Notes: generated by a model not told the origin, from the letters alone. Shown: positions 17,793 through 26,637, numbered from the stretch's first letter. The stretch is DNA of 41,326 nucleotides from Candidatus Gastranaerophilales bacterium (GCA_944324865.1 CALUXW010000012.1:1-41326); one strand, 5' to 3'. A program made the numbers and translations.

Positions 17793-18452
17793 CTAACCTA
17801 ACATTTTTTTCATATCAATTCCACGAGCACAAGCCACATCGGAAAATGTTCTTAAGCTTTTAAGAGCATCCAGTGTAGCATTTGCTGCATTAAGAGGTGA
17901 TTTTGAACCTAATGATTTTGATAAGATGTTCTCAATACCTGATAATTCAAGCACTGCACGAACTGCACCACCTGCGATAACACCGGTACCTTGAGAAGCA
18001 GGCTTAAGTACAACCGAACCCGCACCAGAGCGACCTGTTACCATATGGGGTATTGTAGTTTTAAAAATAGGCACACTAATAAGATTTTTTCTTGCATCTG
18101 CAACAGCTTTTTGAATAGCAATAATAACTTCAGCAGCTTTTGCTACACCCATACCAACCTGGCCTTTTTTGTTACCGACAATAACAATTGCTCTGAAACT
18201 AAGTTTTTTACCACCTTTTACAACTTTTGTAACACGACGGATTTGAACAACCTGTTCTTTCCATTCTGATTCAGCAGGCTCAACAGTTTCAATTTTTCTT
18301 CTTCTTTGACTTCTTCTTTGAGGTTTTAACTGTTGAACTTCAACTTCTACTTCTTTTTCTTCTACAACGACATCATCTGTACTAACGTCAGTTTCAACGT
18401 TTTCAACAACTTCTTCAACTGTTTCGTTTTGGATTGCTTCTTTTTCTTCCAC
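17793..18452 (-). CDS. rpsE: 30S ribosomal protein S5 with an acidic N-terminal extension
   Basis: The small-subunit protein S5, which supports decoding accuracy. The core (about 62-219) has [45 protein letters not shown] and [15 protein letters not shown]. The first 60 residues form an extension absent from typical S5: a Glu/Val-rich acidic part followed by a basic patch ([10 protein letters not shown]). The start is GTG at 18452 with GAAAGG eight bases upstream. The usual upstream neighbour rplR is missing; the next gene on this strand is plsY, across about 157 bases, so the spc operon is split here. Confidence 0.95.
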   Translation of the reverse strand: MEEKEAIQNETVEEVVENVETDVSTDDVVVEEKEVEVEVQQLKPQRRSQRRRKIETVEPAESEWKEQVVQIRRVTKVVKGGKKLSFRAIVIVGNKKGQVGMGVAKAAEVIIAIQKAVADARKNLISVPIFKTTIPHMVTGRSGAGSVVLKPASQGTGVIAGGAVRAVLELSGIENILSKSLGSKSPLNAANATLDALKSLRTFSDVACARGIDMKKMLG

Positions 18453-18542
18453 GTTTTATACCTTTCAAATTATATATAATAACCTTATTTTCCCTTTAAA
18501 AATAAAAATAGAAACAAACCTTGTAATAAAGGCTTAATTAAC

Positions 18543-18580
18543 TATTAGAGATGTCGGGAATTTTTCTGACATCTCTAATA
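18543..18580. other. Intergenic 13-bp inverted repeat upstream of rpsE
   Basis: TATTAGAGATGTC at 18543-18555 pairs perfectly with GACATCTCTAATA at 18568-18580 across a 12-base loop. It lies between plsY and rpsE in the 18453-18609 gap. Neither strand shows an adjacent T-run, so it is not a standard intrinsic terminator. It could be a leader hairpin of the rpsE transcript or an mRNA-processing site. The rest of the gap holds only AT-rich sequence and the rpsE ribosome site. Confidence 0.5.
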
Positions 18581-18609
18581 ATACATGCTGATATTTTTTT
18601 TGCAAGAAC

Positions 18610-19263
18610 TTATCTTACTTTATTTTCATTTCCTGCTAGCAACCTTTTAATATTTTCTCTATGCAAATAAACAATGTAAATTGCTGCAATGACACAATAA
18701 ATAACATATGCAACAGGTGCACCGGTAAAATACATTATAAATGGCGATAAAACAAGTGAAACAATAGAGCCTAACGATACGTATTTGCTAACATAAGTTA
18801 CTGTGCCCCAAATTAAAGCAATAATTAAACCGGCAAAAGGAGAAAGCGCCAAAATCGTACCCACGCCTGATGCAACTGACTTACCACCTTTAAAGTTTAA
18901 AAATAGAGGTTTTGAATGCCCAACAATAACAAAAATTGCACAAGCAACAGCATATATTCCATATGGATCAAGTAAAAGTCCTGCCTGCAAAGATGTTTTC
19001 GCTAAAATAACAGGCAAGGCACCCTTGAGTGCATCTAAAACCATAACAATAAAAAACCATTTTTTTCCCAGTACTCTTTTTACATTTGTGGCGCCAGTTG
19101 AACCCGAGCCTATTTCTCTTATATCCTGGCCTGTTTTTAGCTTAACTATAAGATAGCCTGTAGGAATTGAACCTATCAAATAGGCAAGAATGCAAAAACC
19201 CGCCAAAAACTTTAGGGACTCCATTGAATAAAATGACAAAAATGCATTAAGTAAAAACTCCAT
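18610..19263 (-). CDS. plsY: Glycerol-3-phosphate acyltransferase PlsY
   Basis: An inner-membrane enzyme that transfers an acyl group from acyl-phosphate to glycerol-3-phosphate, the first step of phospholipid synthesis. The protein has 217 residues with several membrane segments. The three conserved loops are present: IGSIPTGYL with GSGSTGATNV, GHSKPLFLNFKGGKSVA, and YLHRENIKRLLAGNENK at the C-terminus. The ATG overlaps the der stop (TAATG), so the two genes are coupled. The first 14 residues precede an internal Met that could also serve as the start. Confidence 0.95.
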   Translation of the reverse strand: MEFLLNAFLSFYSMESLKFLAGFCILAYLIGSIPTGYLIVKLKTGQDIREIGSGSTGATNVKRVLGKKWFFIVMVLDALKGALPVILAKTSLQAGLLLDPYGIYAVACAIFVIVGHSKPLFLNFKGGKSVASGVGTILALSPFAGLIIALIWGTVTYVSKYVSLGSIVSLVLSPFIMYFTGAPVAYVIYCVIAAIYIVYLHRENIKRLLAGNENKVR

Positions 19264-20579
19264 TATTTATCTCCCTTCTGCCTGAAAGAAATTCTAATCG
19301 GAACTCCGAAAAACCCAAACGCATCACGTATTTTTTTTAACAAATACCTTTTATACGAATCTTTAACCAAATCCTTATTATTTATAAACAATACAAAAGT
19401 TGGCGGTTTTGTTTTAGGTTGAGTAGTATAATAAACCCTTAGCATCTTACCTTTTATTGATACAGGAGGATTAAGAGCAAAAGCTTCATTTATAACTTTA
19501 TTTAAAAGTCCTGTTGAAATTCTTTTTGCTCTCTCATATGCAACTTCACGTGCCATATCAAAAATTCGGTTCAATCTTTGCCCTGTTTTTGCGCTCACGA
19601 AAAGTTTTTTTGCATAGTTTAAAAAAGGTGCCTCCTGTTCTACTTCTTTTTCGTACAAATGAGTTTGAACACTTTTTTTTAGATCCCATTTATTAAAGAC
19701 TAAAATTAAACCGCAGCCTGCTTCTTCTGCAATTTGCGCAATTTTTTTATCCTGATCGGTGAGTCCTTCAACACTATCAATTACCAAAAGTGCAACGTCA
19801 GCCTCTCTTATGGCTCTAATAGCCCTATCAACCGCAAATGCCTCTATTCCATAATCAACTTTTGACTTTTTTCTTATGCCTGCAGTATCTACTAAAACAT
19901 ATTCTTGATTCTGAAATGTTATACGAGAATTTATACTGTCACGTGTGGTACCGGAAACATCACTAACAATTGCACGTTGCTCATTTAAAAGATTATTTAA
20001 AATAGAACTTTTGCCAGCATTTGGCTTGCCGACTATTGCAATTTTTATAACTTCCTTTTCATCTTCGGGAGCTCTTACAGGCTCGATATCATTTACTATT
20101 ATATCAAGTAAATCACCAACCCCGCCACATCCATGTAAAGCACTTAAGGGATGAGCTTCACCAAAACCTAAAGCATAAAATTCACTTAAATCATTTTTTT
20201 GCGAATTTGAATCTACCTTGTTTGCAACAAGTAAAACTTCCTTACCTGATTTTCTAAGAATATTCGCAATATCATAATCATAAGGGCTTAGGCCATTTTT
20301 TGCATCAACAAGAAAAATAATGGTGTCTGCTTCATCTACCGCATGTTTTGCTTGAGATAAAATATTATTTACAAATTCGTCATCATCATCGGTTATAATC
20401 CCGCCTGTGTCAATAATTATGAAATCCTTGCCTTGCCAATTTGCATCAAAATATATTCTGTCACGGGTAACACCTGGCATATCATCAACAATGGATTTTC
20501 TGGCACCGACAATTCGATTCACAAGCGTTGATTTACCAACATTCGGACGACCAACTATTGCTACAATTTTTTCTTTCAT
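19263..20579 (-). CDS. der: GTPase Der (EngA), ribosome assembly
   Basis: A double GTPase needed for 50S assembly. Its 438 residues match the family. The first G domain has GRPNVGKS (10-17), DTGG and NKVD; the second (from about 178) has GKPNAGKS, DTAGIRKKSK and NKWD; a C-terminal KH-like domain has NPPVSIKGKMLRVYYTTQ and FVLFINN. The ATG has no Shine-Dalgarno sequence; instead TATAAT lies seven bases upstream, suggesting a very short or absent leader. It is divergent from the small gene at 20719 and is followed by plsY. Confidence 0.96.
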   Translation of the reverse strand: MKEKIVAIVGRPNVGKSTLVNRIVGARKSIVDDMPGVTRDRIYFDANWQGKDFIIIDTGGIITDDDDEFVNNILSQAKHAVDEADTIIFLVDAKNGLSPYDYDIANILRKSGKEVLLVANKVDSNSQKNDLSEFYALGFGEAHPLSALHGCGGVGDLLDIIVNDIEPVRAPEDEKEVIKIAIVGKPNAGKSSILNNLLNEQRAIVSDVSGTTRDSINSRITFQNQEYVLVDTAGIRKKSKVDYGIEAFAVDRAIRAIREADVALLVIDSVEGLTDQDKKIAQIAEEAGCGLILVFNKWDLKKSVQTHLYEKEVEQEAPFLNYAKKLFVSAKTGQRLNRIFDMAREVAYERAKRISTGLLNKVINEAFALNPPVSIKGKMLRVYYTTQPKTKPPTFVLFINNKDLVKDSYKRYLLKKIRDAFGFFGVPIRISFRQKGDK

Positions 20580-20586
20580 AAAATAA

Positions 20587-20592
20587 ATTATA
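20587..20592 (-). promoter_or_regulatory. Candidate -10 box directly upstream of der
   Basis: A perfect TATAAT ends seven bases before the der ATG on the minus strand. No convincing -35 box is seen. If used, transcription would start at or next to the ATG. Confidence 0.4.
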
Positions 20593-20635
20593 AAACAAAA
20601 AATATAAAGATGATATTAAAATTTTAAAAACAGGG

Positions 20636-20664
20636 TTGACACATTAATTTTAGAGTTATAAAAT
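20636..20664 (+). promoter_or_regulatory. Strong sigma-70-type promoter for the 60-residue gene
   Basis: A perfect -35 TTGACA at 20636-20641 and -10 TAAAAT at 20659-20664 are separated by 17 bases. This is the best promoter match in the window. It reads into a leader of about 45 bases and then the gene at 20719. Confidence 0.75.
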
Positions 20665-20671
20665 AAAAATC

Positions 20672-20702
20672 CGTTGAAGAACGATAGCCGACAGACAGGC
20701 TA
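20672..20702 (+). other. Two small hairpins in the leader of the 60-residue gene
   Basis: CGTT (20672-20675) pairs with AACG (20680-20683) around a GAAG tetraloop, and TAGCC (20685-20689) pairs with GGCTA (20698-20702) around an 8-base loop. Both lie between the promoter and the AAGGA ribosome site. They do not match a riboswitch class known to me. Confidence 0.4.
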
Positions 20703-20718
20703 GGGAAGGGCAAGGAAA

Positions 20719-20901
20719 ATGATAAGACCTATTCAAGCAATTGCCGCAAAAACACAATGCTCAAAACCGATAACATTTGGCGCAGGACAAAAATACCAAA
20801 GTGCAATGAATCGTTTTGAGAAAGGTGAAAAATTAAACATCAACTGCTGCGGAGGACGCGAACTTAGCGTTAACGGGCAAAAACTTGATGTATTGGCTTA
20901 G
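20719..20901 (+). CDS. Small protein of unknown function with an ITFGAG motif
   Basis: A 60-residue protein, MIRPIQAIAAK then KPITFGAGQK (F20-G21), a Lys/Glu-rich middle and CCGG near the C-terminus. It has three Cys and no membrane segment. AAGGA stands just before the ATG. The gene is monocistronic, with a strong promoter (20636-20664), a hairpin leader and a strong terminator (20923-20956), which supports a real and well-expressed gene despite the lack of a recognised family. The N-terminal ...FG... motif is shared with the small proteins at 26715 (F-x-G) and 27411. Confidence 0.65.
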   Translation: MIRPIQAIAAKTQCSKPITFGAGQKYQSAMNRFEKGEKLNINCCGGRELSVNGQKLDVLA

Positions 20902-20922
20902 ACGAAGCATTAACAACACATT

Positions 20923-20957
20923 AAAAACACAGAGAAAGCAACCCCTCTGTGTTTTTT
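20923..20957 (+). terminator. Rho-independent terminator after the 60-residue gene
   Basis: AAAAACACAGAG (20923-20934) pairs with CTCTGTGTTTTT (20945-20956), a 12-bp stem with a 10-base loop and a T-run. A -10-like TATTCT for ribE begins only 11 bases later. Confidence 0.85.
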
Positions 20958-20967
20958 ATTTTTATGA

Positions 20968-20973
20968 TATTCT
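20968..20973 (+). promoter_or_regulatory. Candidate -10 box directly upstream of ribE
   Basis: TATTCT (or the overlapping TATGAT at 20963-20968) lies 9-14 bases before the ribE ATG, which has no Shine-Dalgarno sequence. This suggests a leaderless or nearly leaderless start. No -35 match is seen. Confidence 0.3.
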
Positions 20974-20982
20974 ATTGTTATC

Positions 20983-21612
20983 ATGTTTACAGGATTAATT
21001 GAACAAGTAGGAATAGTGAAGAATATTCAGTCAAAGGCTGAAGGTAAAATTTTTGAAATAATTGCAACATTTTCAAAAGAATTAAAAATAGGAGAGTCAG
21101 TTGCTATAAATGGCGCTTGTCAATCTGTTATAAAAATAAAAGATGATACATTTTGTGTTTTTTGTATGAAAGAAAGTCTTAACAGAACAAATCTAGATTT
21201 AATTAAAGTCGGAGAATATGTAAATCTCGAAAGAGCGTTAATATTAGGGCAAAGGCTTGATGGTCATATAGTACAAGGACATATTGACTCAACAGCAAAG
21301 TTTTTGAATTCAAAAAAACAGGGGGATTCTGAAATATTTGAATTTGAATATGATACAAAATATATTGTTGATAAGGGTTCTATTGCAATAAACGGAATTA
21401 GTCTTACTATATGCAAGGTTAATAAAAATTCTTTTTGTATAAGTGTAATACCACAAACTCTTGAAAGAACAAACTTAAAATATTTAAAATATGGAGATTT
21501 TGTAAACATAGAGATTGATATATTTGCAAAATATATTGAAAAATTTTTGTCAGCAAATCATAATAAAGAAAAAAGAATAAGCTTAGAATTCCTTAGAGAA
21601 AACGGCTTTTAA
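20983..21612 (+). CDS. ribE: Riboflavin synthase, alpha chain
   Basis: It dismutates two 6,7-dimethyl-8-ribityllumazine into riboflavin. The 209 residues hold two lumazine-binding repeats: MFTGLIEQVG, then VAINGACQSV, and the second with GHIVQGHIDS, IAINGISLTI and IPQTLERTNL. The conserved N-terminal MFTGLIE fixes the ATG at 20983, even though no ribosome site precedes it. ribBA follows 16 bases later; ribD and ribH are not in the window. No FMN riboswitch is visible upstream. Confidence 0.95.
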   Translation: MFTGLIEQVGIVKNIQSKAEGKIFEIIATFSKELKIGESVAINGACQSVIKIKDDTFCVFCMKESLNRTNLDLIKVGEYVNLERALILGQRLDGHIVQGHIDSTAKFLNSKKQGDSEIFEFEYDTKYIVDKGSIAINGISLTICKVNKNSFCISVIPQTLERTNLKYLKYGDFVNIEIDIFAKYIEKFLSANHNKEKRISLEFLRENGF

Positions 21613-21628
21613 ACAAAAAGGGATATTT

Positions 21629-22870
21629 ATGAATAAAATAATTTTTAATACCATTGAAGAAGCCATTTTGGACTTTCAAAACGGCAAAGGTGTAATCGTC
21701 GCAGATGACGAAGATAGAGAAAATGAAGGTGATTTGCTTTTTCCTGCATCTTTTGTAACACCTGAAGTTATTAACTTTATGGCAAAAGAATGCAGAGGGC
21801 TTATATGTCTTGCAGTTAATGCTGAATATGCAGATAGAGTCGGAATAAATCCAATGGTAGAACATAACACCGATGTAAAAGGTACCAACTTTACACAAAG
21901 CGTTGATGCAGACCCAAAATACGGTGTTACAACAGGCATAAGCGCTTATGACAGAGCAAAAACCATAAGGGTTATCCTTGACAAAAATTCAAAACCGGAA
22001 GATTTAAGACGTCCCGGCCATGTTTTTCCAATCATTGCAAGAGAAGGCGGAGTACTCAAACGAAGCGGACATACAGAAGCAGGGGTTGATTTATCAAAAC
22101 TTGCTAATTTAAAACCTGCAGCAGTTATGTGTGAAATTATGAAAGAAGATGGTACAATGGCACGCAGAGATGACCTTGTAGAATTTTCAAAAAAACATAA
22201 CTTAAAGTTTATAACCGTTGCCCAACTTATTGAATATCGCTTAAAAGAAGAAAGATTTGTAAAAAGAGAGATAAAAACCTCCCTGCCAACTCTTTTTGGT
22301 GAGTTTGAAATATACGGTTACATTGATGAACTAACACAAAAAGAACATGTGGCACTTGTAAAAGATGACGGATCAAATAAAACGCCACTTGTCAGAATGC
22401 ACTCTTGTTGTTTAACAGGTGATGTATTTCACAGTTTAAAATGTGATTGCAACCAACAATTACACTCATCACTTACAATGATTAATGACTATGGCAAAGG
22501 TGCGCTGGTTTACATACTGGATCATGAAGGTCGTGGGATTGGTCTTGTAAATAAACTCAAAGCTTACGCTTTGCAGGACAAGGGACAAGACACAATAGAA
22601 GCAAACATTTCACTTGGTTTCAAAAGTGATATGAGAAATTATGGTGTAGGTGCACAAATTTTATACGACTTGGGATACAAAAAAATAAAATTAATAACAA
22701 ATAACCCAACAAAAATTGTAGCTTTAAAGGGTTATGGAATTGAAATAGAACAAAGAATTGCAATAGAACCCGATATAAACAAATTTAACAAACGATACAT
22801 AATGACAAAAAAAGAAAAAATGCATCATTTGATATCAGACCATCACTGTGATATAATTGCAACAAATTAA
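21629..22870 (+). CDS. ribBA: Bifunctional DHBP synthase / GTP cyclohydrolase II
   Basis: It makes both riboflavin precursors, from ribulose-5-phosphate and GTP. The 413 residues match RibBA. The N-terminal domain (about 1-205) has DDEDRENEGDL, the substrate and metal region HTEAGVDL and RPGHVFPI. The C-terminal GTP cyclohydrolase II domain (about 206-413) has the zinc site CCLTGDVFHSLKCDC, DHEGRGIGLVNK and TNNPTKI. The common HSEC is HSCC here, the zinc Cys being kept. It follows ribE closely and is probably co-transcribed. Confidence 0.96.
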   Translation: MNKIIFNTIEEAILDFQNGKGVIVADDEDRENEGDLLFPASFVTPEVINFMAKECRGLICLAVNAEYADRVGINPMVEHNTDVKGTNFTQSVDADPKYGVTTGISAYDRAKTIRVILDKNSKPEDLRRPGHVFPIIAREGGVLKRSGHTEAGVDLSKLANLKPAAVMCEIMKEDGTMARRDDLVEFSKKHNLKFITVAQLIEYRLKEERFVKREIKTSLPTLFGEFEIYGYIDELTQKEHVALVKDDGSNKTPLVRMHSCCLTGDVFHSLKCDCNQQLHSSLTMINDYGKGALVYILDHEGRGIGLVNKLKAYALQDKGQDTIEANISLGFKSDMRNYGVGAQILYDLGYKKIKLITNNPTKIVALKGYGIEIEQRIAIEPDINKFNKRYIMTKKEKMHHLISDHHCDIIATN

Positions 22871-22887
22871 TTAAGGAAAGCTTAGGG

Positions 22888-23883
22888 ATGTACCAAACAC
22901 AGGTTTTGAGTGAAAAATACTTTAAAATTTTTGCAGGCGTTTATAATGACTTTAGATTAAAATGTGCCGAAGATTATAAATTTGAAATAGACCCGTTAGA
23001 ATATAGTGAATTTATTGATTATTTTAATAAAAAGCTTATAAACTGTATAATTTTGTTGGAAGATGACATCCCAACAGGTTTCTTGGCATACTCAAATGCA
23101 AGTCCAAACGTTATTGAACTTTTTTTAATACACGTTTTAGGCAACGAAAACATTGATGATAAGCGTGACAGTTTAATGGAAAAATTTATGCTTGAAACTT
23201 GCGAGAGAAGAAAGCAAGCTCTTGTCAGTTATCCCATGTTGGGTGTTCAAACCGAATACAAAGAGAAGGTTGCAGCATTTGGATTTAAGTTTGTTGATTT
23301 AGGTGTTATGGTATTTGATGTTAATGATAAAAAATTAATAAAAGAAATAGAGCAACTTAATTTATACTCAATTCCCATAGGATATAAAATCGTTCCCTAC
23401 AGTGAAATATATGCGGATGAATTAGCGGGTGTAATCTTAAAAAGTTTTAGTGATTCAACAGATATAAATTTTGATATAAGATTCGGCTCAATCGAAGGTT
23501 GCAAAGATATAGTAGAAAAAATTACAAAATCGGTATATGGAAGATTTCTAACACACTCGTCAAAAGTCTTATTACACGAAAATAAATTAATAGGCTTTTG
23601 CCTGTCTAATGTCACGGCAGAGCGTATAGGTAACATCCCGCTTGTTGGAATTTTAAAGGAACACCGCAGCATGGGTCTGTCTAAACTACTTTTAAAATCG
23701 GTTGTCGGCGATGTAATTAAATTAAATCAATCCGGACTTGTAAACCTTACAGAACTAAATGCAAGTGTTGATCTTGACAATATAAACGCCGTTAAAATGT
23801 ATAAAGATGCGGGTTTTGTTCGATCATACAGCTACCCGCAAGCATATTTACCAAAAAGTATGGACAGTAGTTTAGCTTTATAA
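22888..23883 (+). CDS. Tandem GNAT-family N-acetyltransferase
   Basis: A 331-residue protein that looks like two GNAT folds in a row. The N-terminal one (about 1-150) includes EDDIPTGFLAYSNAS and KVAAFGFKFVDLG. The C-terminal one (about 165-325) shows the acetyl-CoA-binding motif region VGILKEHRSMGLSKLLLKSV and NASVDLDNINAVKMYKDAGF, a typical motif B. The second copy therefore looks catalytic and the first degenerate. The substrate is unknown. AAGG and AGGG lie upstream of the ATG. It lies between ribBA and a class V aminotransferase on the same strand, with gaps of fewer than 20 bases, so it is probably in one transcript with them. Confidence 0.8.
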   Translation: MYQTQVLSEKYFKIFAGVYNDFRLKCAEDYKFEIDPLEYSEFIDYFNKKLINCIILLEDDIPTGFLAYSNASPNVIELFLIHVLGNENIDDKRDSLMEKFMLETCERRKQALVSYPMLGVQTEYKEKVAAFGFKFVDLGVMVFDVNDKKLIKEIEQLNLYSIPIGYKIVPYSEIYADELAGVILKSFSDSTDINFDIRFGSIEGCKDIVEKITKSVYGRFLTHSSKVLLHENKLIGFCLSNVTAERIGNIPLVGILKEHRSMGLSKLLLKSVVGDVIKLNQSGLVNLTELNASVDLDNINAVKMYKDAGFVRSYSYPQAYLPKSMDSSLAL

Positions 23884-23894
23884 AGGAAGAAAAA

Positions 23895-24995
23895 ATGAAA
23901 GACAAAGATTTTTTAATGATTCCGGGCCCAACACCGGTACCTGAAAGTGTGCTTTTAGCAATGGCAAAACATCCGATTGGGCATAGAAGCAGCGAATTTT
24001 CAAAAGTTGTAAGAAGAGTAGAAGACGGCTTAAAATGGGTCTTTCAAACAAAATATGATGTACAAATATACACATCATCCGGTACAGGCGCTATGGAATC
24101 GGCCATATCAAATCTCGTAAATGAAGGTGATAAAGTTTTATCACTTATAATTGGTAATTTTGGTGCACGCTGGGCAAAAATAGCAACAATGCGCGGAGCG
24201 AATGTACAAAAGCTTGAAGTTCCATATGGTAGAGCTATTAATCCAAATGAGCTCAAAAAAATACTTGATAACGATATAAATAAAGAAATAAAAGTTGTAA
24301 CATTGACTCATAATGAAACATCAACAGGTGTTACAAACCCTGTTAAAGAAATTGCAAAAATTATCCGTGAGCATGGCGCGATATCTGTTGTTGACGGTAT
24401 TACGTCAATTGGCGCAATTGATTGCAAAATGGATGATTGGGGTATTGATGTCCTTATTTCAGGCTCACAAAAAGGTTTTATGATCCCACCCGGACTTGCA
24501 TTTTTAGTTGCAAATGACAGAGCTTGGGAACTTCATAAACAGTGTAAATACCCGAGTTTTTATTTTAATTGGGATGATTATAAGAAAAATTTAGATAAGG
24601 ATACAACTCCCTGGACACCTGCAGTAAATCTATTTATAGCATTAGATAAAGCACTTGAGTTAATGAGAGAAGAAGGACTAGAAAATATTTTCGCACGTCA
24701 CAAGCATAATGCCCTGCTTTTAAGACAAGGCATAAAAGATATGGGGCTTAAGCTTTTTGTTGAAGACGAATCAATTGCCAGTTATGCAATTACATCGGTC
24801 TTACCACCTGAAGGTATAAGTGTACCTGATATCAGAAAAACACTAAAAGAAAACTATAATATTGTTGTAGCAAACGGTCAAAACGACTTAAAAGATAAGA
24901 TCTTCAGAATGGGTACCTTGGGTTTTGTATCCGAGCGTGATGTATTAACAGCCCTAGCAAGCTTGAAAGCAACAATAGATAAACTTAAAAAATAA
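23895..24995 (+). CDS. Class V aminotransferase (alanine/serine-glyoxylate or phosphoserine type)
   Basis: A PLP enzyme of 366 residues. Visible are the N-terminal MIPGPTPVPESV, SSGTGAME (phosphate-binding turn), THNETSTG, VVDGITSIGA and the PLP lysine in SGSQKGF (K193). These are typical of the serine-pyruvate/alanine-glyoxylate branch rather than of SerC. It lies 11 bases before serA, and the same pairing is known in Thermotoga; I infer that it provides the transamination step from 3-phosphohydroxypyruvate to phosphoserine. AAGGAAG precedes the ATG. The substrate cannot be proved from sequence. Confidence 0.85.
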   Translation: MKDKDFLMIPGPTPVPESVLLAMAKHPIGHRSSEFSKVVRRVEDGLKWVFQTKYDVQIYTSSGTGAMESAISNLVNEGDKVLSLIIGNFGARWAKIATMRGANVQKLEVPYGRAINPNELKKILDNDINKEIKVVTLTHNETSTGVTNPVKEIAKIIREHGAISVVDGITSIGAIDCKMDDWGIDVLISGSQKGFMIPPGLAFLVANDRAWELHKQCKYPSFYFNWDDYKKNLDKDTTPWTPAVNLFIALDKALELMREEGLENIFARHKHNALLLRQGIKDMGLKLFVEDESIASYAITSVLPPEGISVPDIRKTLKENYNIVVANGQNDLKDKIFRMGTLGFVSERDVLTALASLKATIDKLKK

Positions 24996-25006
24996 GGAAA
25001 CAAAAA

Positions 25007-26617
25007 ATGGCAAAAGTTTTAATTACGGATAAAATAAATGAAACCGCCGTTAAAATTGTTGAAAAAGCGGCCCATGTAGATAACCTCCCGACAATGGATG
25101 AGGACGAATTATGTAAAATTATAGACGAATATGATGCTCTTTTAGTCAGAAGTCAAACAAAAGTCAGCGCAAAAATTATAGAAGCGGGTAAAAATCTTAA
25201 AATTATTGGTCGAGCAGGGGTCGGAGTAGATAACATAGACCTTGATGCAGCAACTGCAAAAGGAATAATTGTTGTGAATTCTCCTGATGGCAATACAAAT
25301 GCCGCAGCAGAGCATACCATAGCTATGATGCTCTCTATGGCACGTAATATTCCTGAAGCAGTAAAATCAGTAAAAGAAGGTAAATGGGAACGCTCTAAAT
25401 TTACAGGAGTAGAAGTATATGGTAAAACACTCGGTATTATCGGACTTGGTAAAATTGGTCATCACGTTGCACAAGTTGCACTTGCTCTTGGAATGAAAAT
25501 TATCGTTTTTGATCCATACACATCACGTGAAGCAGTTGAAAACATTGGTGCAAAGTATATCGAGCATCTTGATGATTTTTGGGGAGAATGTGATTTTATA
25601 ACTATTCATACTCCAAAAACAAAAGAAACTACATCTTTAATCAACAAAAACACAATCAATAGGATGAAAAAAGGTGTAAGAATTATAAACTGTGCTCGTG
25701 GCGGTATTATCGATGAAGCAGCACTTAAAGAGGCACTTGAGTCCGGTCAAGTTGCTGCATGTGCACTTGACGTATATGAAGATGAAAAAAATATACAAAA
25801 TAATTTGCTTTTAAGGTTTGGCAAAAATGTTGTTTTGACACCGCACTTAGGAGCAAGTACCGATGAAGCGCAAATCAACGTAGCTCTTGATGTTGCAAAT
25901 CAAGTTGTGTCAGTACTGTCTGGTTCTGATGCTACAAGTGCGGTTAATATTCCATCATTAAAACCGCAAAAATTAGAACCTGTTAAAGATTACATGCCCA
26001 TAGCTGAAAATATAGCACAAATGGCATCCCAAATTTCAAAAGGAAGCTTAAAATCTATTGAAATAGAGGTAAAAGGCACATTGGCAGAACTTGACACATC
26101 TCCTCTAGAGACAGCGATTCTCAAAGGTGTACTCTCGAGCAATATAACAGGAGTAAATTATGTCAATGCACCCCTTTTGGCAAAGAAACGAGGCATTGAA
26201 ATCTCAACAAAAAAATCTCAACAAACAACAGATTATATTGGCTCAATAACAGTTAACCTAACTACAGATAAGGATTGTACAAGTATTTCAGGAGCATTAA
26301 TTGCAAAACACATAAAAAGAATTGTTAAGATTAATGATTACAACACATCCATCAAGCCTGAAAAACACATGCTACTTGTGCCACATGAAAATAAACCGGG
26401 CATGATTGCAGCCGTTGCGACAGTCTTAGGCGATGACGGTGTAAATATTTCTCGTATGCAAGTTGCCCAAAAATCATACGCAAAAGGCGAGATAAGACAA
26501 GATGAAAAAAGCATCATGATTATAAATACAGATGACAAAGTCGAGCAAAATACTCTGGATAAAATAGCCAAAATTAATGGTATATATGAATCTAATTATA
26601 TTAGATTAAACGTGTAG
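25007..26617 (+). CDS. serA: D-3-phosphoglycerate dehydrogenase
   Basis: The first enzyme of serine synthesis, oxidising 3-phosphoglycerate with NAD. The 536 residues match the long SerA type: a substrate-binding domain, an NAD domain with LGIIGLGKIGHHVA and the acid DPYTS, the catalytic region CARGG and TPHLGAST, an intervening ASB domain (about 320-450) and a C-terminal ACT domain (LVPHENKPGMIAAVA). The ACT domain suggests feedback by serine. It follows the class V aminotransferase directly, with AAGGAAA upstream, and is closed by a terminator. Confidence 0.96.
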   Translation: MAKVLITDKINETAVKIVEKAAHVDNLPTMDEDELCKIIDEYDALLVRSQTKVSAKIIEAGKNLKIIGRAGVGVDNIDLDAATAKGIIVVNSPDGNTNAAAEHTIAMMLSMARNIPEAVKSVKEGKWERSKFTGVEVYGKTLGIIGLGKIGHHVAQVALALGMKIIVFDPYTSREAVENIGAKYIEHLDDFWGECDFITIHTPKTKETTSLINKNTINRMKKGVRIINCARGGIIDEAALKEALESGQVAACALDVYEDEKNIQNNLLLRFGKNVVLTPHLGASTDEAQINVALDVANQVVSVLSGSDATSAVNIPSLKPQKLEPVKDYMPIAENIAQMASQISKGSLKSIEIEVKGTLAELDTSPLETAILKGVLSSNITGVNYVNAPLLAKKRGIEISTKKSQQTTDYIGSITVNLTTDKDCTSISGALIAKHIKRIVKINDYNTSIKPEKHMLLVPHENKPGMIAAVATVLGDDGVNISRMQVAQKSYAKGEIRQDEKSIMIINTDDKVEQNTLDKIAKINGIYESNYIRLNV

Positions 26618-26637
26618 TTAACAAATCTTAACAAATT

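Noticed and set aside
18543..18580. Intrinsic terminator between plsY and rpsE
   Set aside because: The stem is strong, but neither strand has a T-run directly after it.
18803..19156. 117-codon plus-strand frame
   Set aside because: It is antisense to plsY, which has all family motifs.
20902..20982. FMN riboswitch before ribE
   Set aside because: The gap holds only the terminator of the previous gene and a short AT-rich stretch, too short for the conserved FMN element.
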